A stretch of DNA of 64,000 nt, from positions 372,001 to 436,000 of the forward strand of contig NZ_CP102282.1 of NCBI RefSeq assembly GCF_025150745.1, given 5' to 3'. Below, one piece after another: positions 57,042-64,000 of the stretch (the stretch's first letter is position 1; the number at the start of each line of letters is the position of its first letter). Below the pieces are notes generated by a model. The model searched no databases. It saw nothing but the letters and a program-made list of their open reading frames with translations, and had not been told where the DNA came from. The stretch comes from Eubacterium ventriosum. GTDB taxonomy: Bacteria > Bacillota > Clostridia > Lachnospirales > Lachnospiraceae. The translations under genes were made by a program, and so were the position numbers.

Positions 57042-58933
57042 ATAAAGTTATACTTAAGTCCTAACTTATCCGCCATTAGCTTCTCTCTTGTATGGCATGA
57101 GAAGATGATTACCTGTTCCATATTTTCTGCCATAAATCTCATAGTATTACCCATTCGCTTGTTATCATACATTGCAAAGGCATCATCAAGAAGTATAGGT
57201 TTCTTGTCCTTTTCAAATATAATATCTGCTGCCGCAAGTCTAAGTGCCATATATATCTGCTCTATTGTGCCCTTGCTAAGTCGTGTAGCAGCTATGAGAG
57301 CGTGCTTACTGTTTACAGATATGTTAAGTTTGTCATCTATTGAAAGATTGTCATATTTGCCGTTTGTAATTTGTGAAATATAATAAGATGCTCTCTCATT
57401 TAATCTCTTACCGAAACTATTTCTGATTTCATCTGCTATATCTTCAATATTACTCTTGGCATCCTCAATAGCCTGTATTTCAACTTTTGCTTTCTTAATC
57501 TTGTTAAATCGCTCCTCAAGTTCATCAATCTTCTTCTGAAGCTCAATGTCCTTTTCCTGCTTCTGTTCAAGAATCCACTGAGACTTTGAAATTGCCTCGT
57601 TGATTTCACGTTCCTTCGCTTCCAAGTCCTTTAACTCGTCACTATAATCCTGCATATCAACGCTTTTTTCTTCCTCGGCTTTAATAAACTCCTGAGTATC
57701 CTTTAAAGCTTCTTTCTTATTGTTAAGCTGACGTTCAACATAAACCCTTTCGTGCTTTGCCGCGTCCAGCTTATCCATTACAAGCTTAATCTCCTTTAAG
57801 GCATCCAACTTCTTCTGACGCTTCTTCTTATTAAATCCATACTTAAAGATTGCAAGTATAAGAAAAACAAAAGCCGCACCAAGGCATATGCCCGGCTTAA
57901 CCCAAAACTGCTTTAAATCCATCATCTGGTAATTTCCCATAATAAAACCTGCAGCGCCACCAATACATCCCATCATAAGGATAATAAACAAAACAGGCAT
58001 ATTACTTCTGTTAGTAACTTTTTCAAGAAGATATTCCATAGTCTCTCTTCCGTCAATGCCCTTGTCAGCAAGCTCCTGTTCAAGCTGCTTCTGGTGATTT
58101 TCAATCTGTTCAAGAGAAGCTGAAAACTTCTCACTGTCAGCAGTCAAAGTAATTGCCTCCTGATAAAGATTCTCCTTACGCTCATTAAGTTTATTTAAGG
58201 CTTCAAGTCGTTTTGCATCAAGAGCTGACAATTCCTTCTTCTTATTAGAAAGATTAAATAATGACTGCTTTTTCTGCTCTATTGAAGCAATTATTGTATG
58301 CTGTTCGCCCTGAGAAATCTCCAAATCCTCTTTGGCATTCTTAATAGCCTTCTCAACAACATCCTCTTCGGCAATTCGGCTTTCAATCATTATATTTTTC
58401 TTCTGCTTATCTAAATCTGCAAATGCTGATTTAATATCAATCTCCATAGACTTTGTTGTGCCAAGATTTGCCGCATAATTCTTAAGAATAACTTCAAGTT
58501 CCTTATCTGTAACGCTGCCAAGCTGGCTTATACTTATAGTGTTATAATAACAACTTTCATCAAGCCCTGCGAAAAGATTTTCAATCTCCTCTGTTTTAAG
58601 CTCAATACCCTCATCTTCATTAATAACCTTAAAAGACTTATTAAGCTTATTAAAATTTCTCTCAATACGATAAGTTACACCATCGCTTTCGATTCGCATC
58701 ATACCGTGATAATTAGCCGGATTCTCCCATGGCTCATACTTAGTGTAAAGGTCCTTACCACTTGCCTTTCCACGCTGTTTTTCTATTCCAAAGAGCATTC
58801 CTCTTATAAAAGTATGAAGAGTAGTCTTTCCCGCTTCATTCTCACCGTATACAATATTAAGTCCCGGTTCAAGAGTTACCATTTTATGATTAAATTTTCC
58901 AAAATTAGTTAATCGTATGTCCTTTATAATCAT
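57032..58933 (-). CDS. yhaN: YhaN-type SbcC-like AAA ATPase
   Basis: 633 residues. N-terminal Walker A is GENEAGKTTLHTF near 35; the C-terminal Walker B region is KKPILLDDAFAMYDNKRM. Long coiled coils (about 190-290 and 380-500) flank two adjacent membrane-like segments (VLFIILMMGCIGGAAGFIMG and ICLGAAFVFLILAIF), a feature of YhaN rather than SbcC. With YhaO it forms a Rad50/Mre11-like complex thought to process DNA ends. ATG 58933 overlaps the yhaO stop by four bases. The last residues (NFIRL) and the stop lie in the 29-bp repeat array. Confidence 0.88.
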   Translation of the reverse strand: MIIKDIRLTNFGKFNHKMVTLEPGLNIVYGENEAGKTTLHTFIRGMLFGIEKQRGKASGKDLYTKYEPWENPANYHGMMRIESDGVTYRIERNFNKLNKSFKVINEDEGIELKTEEIENLFAGLDESCYYNTISISQLGSVTDKELEVILKNYAANLGTTKSMEIDIKSAFADLDKQKKNIMIESRIAEEDVVEKAIKNAKEDLEISQGEQHTIIASIEQKKQSLFNLSNKKKELSALDAKRLEALNKLNERKENLYQEAITLTADSEKFSASLEQIENHQKQLEQELADKGIDGRETMEYLLEKVTNRSNMPVLFIILMMGCIGGAAGFIMGNYQMMDLKQFWVKPGICLGAAFVFLILAIFKYGFNKKKRQKKLDALKEIKLVMDKLDAAKHERVYVERQLNNKKEALKDTQEFIKAEEEKSVDMQDYSDELKDLEAKEREINEAISKSQWILEQKQEKDIELQKKIDELEERFNKIKKAKVEIQAIEDAKSNIEDIADEIRNSFGKRLNERASYYISQITNGKYDNLSIDDKLNISVNSKHALIAATRLSKGTIEQIYMALRLAAADIIFEKDKKPILLDDAFAMYDNKRMGNTMRFMAENMEQVIIFSCHTREKLMADKLGLKYNFIRL

Positions 58934-59994
58934 GCCCTGTCCTCCATGGCATCCATCAATGCCTTTGTTCCATAGTAAAGGGTTTTACGCTGCAAAGGTG
59001 TAAGACTCTCCCTGTCAAGAAATTTCTTTATGTACATTCCAAGAATATTGTCCTTATTTTCAGCGTACAATTCTTCAAAATCATAATCAGGAACCGTATT
59101 GTCGATAACACTTACAACATTTCCAACACCTTCAATATCTGAAACATCAATGTCAAAATCAGGATCTCTGTAACCGCTAAAAGTAATCTTGTACATATCA
59201 TCCTGTCCCTGCTCCTTAATCATGTCAATCAGTCTATGTCTTATTTCCAAATTAGTAGCTGTTGGAGTTACCGTGAAATCAAGTTCCCTGTAAATTCTCT
59301 TTGCAAAAGGCACAAATTCAAGTTCAAGACCTCTCTTTGAAATCTCACCATAAATATAGCCTCTAGGTCCAATATCATTCATATCAATAGGTTCAAGAGA
59401 ACCACTGTATGCCATCTTCATCTTTTCATCTATTTCAGGCTTATGAATATGTCCCATTGCCACGTAGTCAAAACCTGACATTGCAAGCTTCTTTCTATTA
59501 ATAGGAATATGCTTTTCGTCACCGCCATGAGCCACCAGAATATTAATCATATCCGGTCTGTCCACAATAACATGGTCATACATTGCGTCCTTAATTTCAG
59601 TCTGGTGATAACTTAGTCCATACACACATGTATTAAGCTCAGGAATCTCCACACTTTCAATATTCTTGTCACCTAAGAAAATAACATTCTCACTCCATTT
59701 GAAACCGTCATAAAAAGAGCCTTTTTTAATGGCATCATGATTTCCCGCGCACAAAACAACCTTTGTGTCAGGAATAGTCGAAAACAAATAATCAACTTCC
59801 TTAAGTTCACGAAGCAATGGCTGTCTGTGAAACATATCCCCTGCAATAATAAGCAAATCTACCGGGTCTATTTTTATTTTTTTAATTAAACGTTCTAAAG
59901 TATTCCAAATTTCATCTCCACGGTTAGCCGCCCAAGGTCTTTTGCTCTCCGGAGTGGCTCCAAGATGAATGTCACCAGTATGTATAAATCGCAT
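58930..59994 (-). CDS. yhaO: YhaO-type SbcD-like metallophosphoesterase
   Basis: 354 residues from ATG 59994 (GGGAGG, five-base spacing); the longer frame from 60033 has no site. All calcineurin-type metal motifs are seen: GDIHLG, AGDMFHR, AGNHD, VAHGG and MGHIH. This is an Mre11/SbcD-family DNA nuclease, partner of YhaN. The pair forms a two-gene operon ending at the strong terminator at 56814. Confidence 0.9.
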   Translation of the reverse strand: MRFIHTGDIHLGATPESKRPWAANRGDEIWNTLERLIKKIKIDPVDLLIIAGDMFHRQPLLRELKEVDYLFSTIPDTKVVLCAGNHDAIKKGSFYDGFKWSENVIFLGDKNIESVEIPELNTCVYGLSYHQTEIKDAMYDHVIVDRPDMINILVAHGGDEKHIPINRKKLAMSGFDYVAMGHIHKPEIDEKMKMAYSGSLEPIDMNDIGPRGYIYGEISKRGLELEFVPFAKRIYRELDFTVTPTATNLEIRHRLIDMIKEQGQDDMYKITFSGYRDPDFDIDVSDIEGVGNVVSVIDNTVPDYDFEELYAENKDNILGMYIKKFLDRESLTPLQRKTLYYGTKALMDAMEDRA

Positions 59995-60065
59995 AGTTCC
60001 TCCCGAATTTTTTACTATCTTTAAGTATAACATTAAAAATTTTTCGCGTAAAGATAAAGAAAAAA

Positions 60066-60098
60066 GTCAAAACACCCTTTTCTAATAAGCATTTTGAC
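60066..60098 (-). terminator. Terminator of the membrane-anchored beta-rich protein gene
   Basis: GTCAAAA (60066-60072) pairs with TTTTGAC (60092-60098); on the minus strand TTTTTTC follows. Confidence 0.75.
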
Positions 60099-60112
60099 CT
60101 TTTCTGATATTT

Positions 60113-62236
60113 TTAATTATAATTCTCTTCAAAAACCCATATCTTATGTCCACGGTTATCCGTTACAAGTCCATATGTAGCTTTTGCCGCATTAGTTGCA
60201 GCGTTCTTGTCGCTGTAAATCCCCTGAAGCTTTCCATATCCGTAAACATAATAATTATTTTCTTTCTTGCTCTCAAAAGTAGCATTAACCTTAGAACTAC
60301 TGTCAAAAGTTACCTTGCCAATCTTTTCAACTGAAAGCTGCTTAGTTCCATCAAGTGCATTAGTAAATGCCAAAGCTAATTCCTTTTGCTTTACATCATC
60401 CACATAATAACTTGTTTTTGCAACAGGTTTCTTAGTCTCAGTATTATCCAAAAGCTGGTCATCTGAAATCTGGCTCTTGCCATTGTACCGCTTAATATTA
60501 ATAATATTGTCTGTTATTTCAACACCTGTAATATAAATCTTATTCTGTGAATATGACTTAACTTCTTTATAATTCTTATCAACAATTACCAACTTGCTAA
60601 CAGGTACAAAACTCTTCTTTGGCACATCACTCTGAGAACCTATTCCATAAATCAGGTTCGTTCCCGTGTAACCATATACGGTAATAATATTGTCAGCTCC
60701 CGCCTCAATAGTCTTCTTTTCACCATTCTTTAAGTTAACAATTGTAATGCTTTCCGTATCATAAGCCTTACCACTTGTATTGTAAGCCAACATACTTCCG
60801 TCGCTGTTAATTGCAAAACTTCCGTCTTCCACATTTTCTACCAACGCTCCCCACTCCTTAGTTTTAAGGTTTGCATAGTAAATAGTGTTGTTCATCATAA
60901 TATAAAGAGTTCCGTCGCCTACGTAACAAAGCTGTGACAACTGCTTCTCCAAGTTGTAAGCAGGCACTTTGCAAGGTACAAAAGCCGCCTCTTTGGAACT
61001 GTTAGACTCATAATTATATCTTAAAATAGAAATTCCGTTTTCGCCTACATGCTCCTTAGCCTTGCTATAGCCATAAATCATATAGTCAACATTGCCCTTG
61101 TCATCCACGGTAATTACCCTTGCCTTAGTATTGTTAAGCTGTTCAGCATTCTTGGCATTAAGATTGTAAACCTGTTTGATTTTTCTTTCATTCAAATCCA
61201 TTACGTAAACATCGCCGTTAACCTGAAACGCCATAAACTGCTGATTTGAACTTTCAACAAAATCAGCCTTTGTTTCTTTCTGAATGCCTAAGTCAATAAA
61301 ACTTCCGCCTACGTTATTCTTGTCTGCTGTCCAAATCTGATTTACTTCCCTGTCATATGCCAAAACATAAATTCTTCCTGCACAACTCCATATTGTAATT
61401 GTTTCAGAAACATTATATTTCTCTTTAACCTTCTCAGCATTAGTTGTTCTAATCTGATAATTCATTGTATAAGTTCCGGCTTCCCCGGTGTCCTTTATGC
61501 AAAACTCTTTTGCTGTTATTGTTATATCAGATATAAGCTCAGGCTTAAGTGAAGTCCAAATAAGGCTATTGTAACTTGACTTAATAGTAGTCTGACCAAG
61601 GTTATCATTAGGAAGACTACTATCAGGCTCAATATACTGAGCAAGCTTTGAAGCTCCCTCGCCCTTTAAAGCGGTCTGTGCAAAATTCTTCGCAAACTTA
61701 ATCTGTTCAGTAACAAACTCCTTATCCGTAACCATTACTCTTGCGTAATAATTAATCTGCTCATACTTATCTGTTTTGATAATTATTTCCCAGAAATACT
61801 CTGTTCCCTGTTCCATAATGGCACTGGCCTGATAATTCAAAGTAATCTTGCCGTCCTTCTGTTTCCAGCCAGCAAGGGTTCCATTATCTATCAAACGGTT
61901 GTCCTCAGTACTCTTCATTTCGTAAGAAATCTCTGAAACCTTATTGCCATTAGTTGATATTGTAATTGGAACCGTTCTGTCTGTATTAACAGGGACAATA
62001 ACATCACGCATATGTTCTTCTTCCATATCCATTGTGTAGCCGTTAAGACTTCCAACCTTCTGACTTCCATAATATAAATCAATCCCCGGCAACTTACCAT
62101 TATATGTAGACGTTGCCTGACCGCTATTGCTCTGCTTGTTATTCTTAGACTGCTTCTTGTTAAAATTTATTCCTATAACCACTGCAATTGCAAAAATCAG
62201 CACAATTGCAACAACTGCTATAACTTTCTTTTTCAT
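60113..62236 (-). CDS. Membrane-anchored beta-rich hypothetical protein
   Basis: 707 residues from ATG 62236 (GGGTGA just upstream). An N-terminal membrane helix (VIAVVAIVLIFAIAVVIGI) is followed by an Asn/Ser-rich linker and a large extracellular part. That part has many short strand-turn units resembling a beta-propeller (RIYVLAYDREVNQIWTAD, NGDVYVMDLNERKIKQVY, LYIMMNNTIYYANLKTKEW). The end has a SPOR-like stretch (YYVYGYGKLQGIYSDKNAAT). No family recognised with certainty; similar proteins occur in Lachnospiraceae. It may sense or bind the cell wall. It is a single-gene unit with its own terminator. Confidence 0.78.
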   Translation of the reverse strand: MKKKVIAVVAIVLIFAIAVVIGINFNKKQSKNNKQSNSGQATSTYNGKLPGIDLYYGSQKVGSLNGYTMDMEEEHMRDVIVPVNTDRTVPITISTNGNKVSEISYEMKSTEDNRLIDNGTLAGWKQKDGKITLNYQASAIMEQGTEYFWEIIIKTDKYEQINYYARVMVTDKEFVTEQIKFAKNFAQTALKGEGASKLAQYIEPDSSLPNDNLGQTTIKSSYNSLIWTSLKPELISDITITAKEFCIKDTGEAGTYTMNYQIRTTNAEKVKEKYNVSETITIWSCAGRIYVLAYDREVNQIWTADKNNVGGSFIDLGIQKETKADFVESSNQQFMAFQVNGDVYVMDLNERKIKQVYNLNAKNAEQLNNTKARVITVDDKGNVDYMIYGYSKAKEHVGENGISILRYNYESNSSKEAAFVPCKVPAYNLEKQLSQLCYVGDGTLYIMMNNTIYYANLKTKEWGALVENVEDGSFAINSDGSMLAYNTSGKAYDTESITIVNLKNGEKKTIEAGADNIITVYGYTGTNLIYGIGSQSDVPKKSFVPVSKLVIVDKNYKEVKSYSQNKIYITGVEITDNIINIKRYNGKSQISDDQLLDNTETKKPVAKTSYYVDDVKQKELALAFTNALDGTKQLSVEKIGKVTFDSSSKVNATFESKKENNYYVYGYGKLQGIYSDKNAATNAAKATYGLVTDNRGHKIWVFEENYN

Positions 62237-62293
62237 TTCATCACCCATTCAATCCTTGTATAAAACTTTTTGACCTTTAATTTATTGATTACC

Positions 62294-62428
62294 GGATTGC
62301 TACGTGCTTCGCACTCCCGCAATCCTCCCCCAGCATTCGCATATCGTGTAGCTTGCGCTACACTTTTATGCTCATGTTGGGGGCGTGTCTCAAGGTCATC
62401 ACCCCACTCTTGTGCAAGCACAAGTGGG
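62294..62428. repeat. GC-rich multi-hairpin intergenic element
   Basis: Three large hairpins in a row. GGATTGC (62294-62300) with GCAATCC (62319-62325), capped by GTGC-TTC-GCAC. CCCCCA (62327-62332) with TGGGGG (62378-62383), enclosing GTGTAGC-TTGC-GCTACAC (62346-62363). CCCACT plus TTGTGC (62403-62415) with GCACAA plus TGGG (62418-62428). The composition differs sharply from the surroundings. It may be a dispersed extragenic repeat or a structured RNA; no gene is credible here. Confidence 0.7.
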
Positions 62429-62466
62429 CTGCTGACTTTGATCCACTGTAATCAACATCATAGCAC

Positions 62467-62506
62467 AAAAAAATGTCTGTGGCACTATTTTTTTGTACCA
62501 CAGACA
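62467..62506 (-). terminator. Terminator of glgB
   Basis: TGTCTGTGG (62474-62482) pairs with CCACAGACA (62498-62506); on the minus strand it is followed by seven T residues. Confidence 0.85.
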
Positions 62507-62516
62507 ATTTTATTTT

Positions 62517-64000
62517 TTATTTTGTTTTCTTCTTTGGTGTAGCTTTCTTTTTTCTTGTTTTTGGAAATTCGAAAACTACTGATTCGTATGGTCTAAGTGG
62601 AATTTCCAATCTGTATGGTCTTCCATCGCACTCGCCTTTCTTGGCTCTGTAGCTTACAACCTGTTTCTCACCTGTTTCTGTTGTAACCAATCTCTTGTAA
62701 GTTCCGGCTTTTGGAACTCCTACAATATAATCAGGTCTTTCCATTGGTGTAAAGTTACACACGAAACCGATAGAGTTCTTATAATCAGCTTCTGTTGTCT
62801 TTCTTATGAAACTGAAAATACTTCTTTCGCTGTCATTGGCATTAATCCACTCAAAAGCTCCATAGCCCTTTGTTTCAGTGTAAAGTGCCGGATATTCCTT
62901 ATATAAGTGAAGTAATTTCTTTACATATTCCTGCATGTCCTTATGTTCAGGTTCATCAAGCAGATACCAGTCAAGGCTTCTAGCCTCTGACCATTCCTGT
63001 AACTGAGCAAATTCCTGTCCCATAAATAACAGCTTTCTGCCCGGATGTCCCAACATAAAAGTATATGCTGTCTTTAAGTTTTTAAATTTATCCTGTGGAT
63101 AACCCGGCATCTTATTAATCATTGAACATTTCAAATGAACAACTTCATCGTGAGATAATACTAAAATAAAATTCTCGCTAAATGCATAAGTTAATCCGAA
63201 AGTCATCTTATTATGATTACCCTTCTTAAACAAAGGATCAAGCTTAGTATACTCTAAGAAATCATGCATCCAGCCCATATTCCACTTGTAAGAAAATCCA
63301 AGGCCACCTTCCTTAGGTGACATAGTAACCTTAGGCCATGCTGTGGATTCTTCAGCAATAATATATGCTCTTGGATTTCTGTAATTCATAACACTACTTA
63401 AATGTTTAAAGAACTCAATAGCTTCCAAGTTCTCATTACCGCCATACTTATTAGGAACCCACTGTCCGTCTTCTCTTCCGTAATCCAAATATAACATAGA
63501 AGCAACTGCGTCAACTCGAAGTCCGTCTATGTGATATTTTTCAACCCAGAATAATGCGTTTGCAATAAGAAAATTAACAACTTCTGTCTTAGAATAATCG
63601 AAAACCTTAGTGCCCCAGTCAGGATGTTCTCCCAATCTTGGATCTGCATATTCATAAAGTGGTGTTCCGTCAAACATTGCAAGTCCGTGAGCATCTTTTG
63701 GGAAGTGGGCAGGTACCCAGTCCAAAATAACCCCGATTCCTGCTTTATGGAAAGCATCTACCAAATACATAAAATCCTGAGGTGTTCCATATCTTGATGT
63801 AGGTGCATAATATCCCACAACCTGATATCCCCATGAACCATCAAAAGGATGTTCCAATATACCCATAAGTTCTACATGAGTATATCCCATATCCTTAACA
63901 TATGCTACAAGTTCTTTAGCCATACGCTTGTAATCATAGAATCCGTCTTCATCATCAGGACCTTTAAAATCCTTTTTCCATGAACCCGGATGAACCTCAT
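62517..64000 (-). CDS. glgB: 1,4-alpha-glucan branching enzyme (GlgB), C-terminal part
   Basis: The open frame enters from beyond the right edge (YEVHPGSWK region at the boundary), so the N-terminus is missing; about 494 residues are seen. GH13 catalytic motifs are complete: [14 protein letters not shown], nucleophile Asp in [13 protein letters not shown], acid/base Glu in [11 protein letters not shown] and VLSHDEVVH. It forms alpha-1,6 branches in glycogen. The C-terminus is a beta-domain plus a Lys-rich tail ([15 protein letters not shown]), longer than usual. Confidence 0.93.
   Translation of the reverse strand, partial: EVHPGSWKKDFKGPDDEDGFYDYKRMAKELVAYVKDMGYTHVELMGILEHPFDGSWGYQVVGYYAPTSRYGTPQDFMYLVDAFHKAGIGVILDWVPAHFPKDAHGLAMFDGTPLYEYADPRLGEHPDWGTKVFDYSKTEVVNFLIANALFWVEKYHIDGLRVDAVASMLYLDYGREDGQWVPNKYGGNENLEAIEFFKHLSSVMNYRNPRAYIIAEESTAWPKVTMSPKEGGLGFSYKWNMGWMHDFLEYTKLDPLFKKGNHNKMTFGLTYAFSENFILVLSHDEVVHLKCSMINKMPGYPQDKFKNLKTAYTFMLGHPGRKLLFMGQEFAQLQEWSEARSLDWYLLDEPEHKDMQEYVKKLLHLYKEYPALYTETKGYGAFEWINANDSERSIFSFIRKTTEADYKNSIGFVCNFTPMERPDYIVGVPKAGTYKRLVTTETGEKQVVSYRAKKGECDGRPYRLEIPLRPYESVVFEFPKTRKKKATPKKKTK

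Noticed and set aside
62233-62542. ORFs on both strands across the hairpin element
   Set aside because: They follow the stems, lack ribosome sites and show no protein-like conservation.
1-64000. tRNA or rRNA genes
   Set aside because: No cloverleaf or rRNA-like sequence was recognised on either strand.

Overview
The window comes from a low-GC Gram-positive gut-type bacterium, most likely a Lachnospiraceae or related Clostridia member. The evidence is AT-rich DNA, strong AGGAGG ribosome sites, and a chromosomal end with RlmD, YhaM, MutS2, an OmpR-type two-component pair, YhaN/YhaO and glgB. The left ~48.7 kb is an integrative and conjugative element (ICE) of the Tn1549/CTn type, with nearly every gene on the minus strand. 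No integrase lies in the window, so the element must run past the left edge.

Layout, left to right. 1-3617: the N-terminal part of a giant secreted RHS/YD-repeat protein. 3788-13853: a double SpoVG protein, a ~2,200-residue ArdC/DNA-methylase/helicase protein with a TnpV-like gene nested in another frame, an MT-A70 methylase, and the NlpC/P60 cell-wall hydrolase of the conjugation machine. 14118-17537: a cargo pocket with an AraC protein carrying a degenerate (p)ppGpp-hydrolase domain, a Nudix hydrolase, a DUF4238 gene broken by a one-base slip, and a GIY-YIG protein. 17638-31379: the transfer module (VirB4, PrgI, DUF4313, TrbL/VirB6, Maff2, VirD4, PcfB-like, relaxase, MobC) and a probable oriT. 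virD4 is split by a complete 2,675-bp group II intron whose removal restores the reading frame. 31784-34452: Toprim/DUF3991, a 39-residue microprotein, RadC/JAB and DUF5688.

34523-45233 carries surface and secreted functions. A 1,277-residue mosaic DUF6273/lipase/RTX/BIG2 protein lies between 43-bp inverted repeats. Next come a class B sortase, its thioester/Cna-B adhesin substrate, and a CAP-domain protein. 45398-48713 is a maintenance block (small membrane protein, ribbon-helix-helix protein, ParM-like actin, Cys-rich protein, ParB) with a highly structured non-coding segment at about 47290-47560. The element appears to end against the 3' end of rlmD.

From 48966 on the genes look chromosomal. 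Between the sensor kinase and yhaN are two unrelated tandem arrays, 94-bp units and 29-bp units. Another multi-hairpin element lies between glgB and the next gene. In the ICE, MobC and relaxase nick oriT, PcfB/VirD4 pass the complex to the VirB4/PrgI/TrbL/Maff2 channel, and NlpC/P60 opens the wall. The sortase-anchored adhesin probably helps mating or gut attachment. The most unusual items are the nested TnpV-like gene, the inverted-repeat-flanked mosaic secreted protein with a variable-looking lectin-fold segment, the structured RNA candidate, the AraC-(p)ppGpp-domain fusion and the 94-bp palindrome-ended array.
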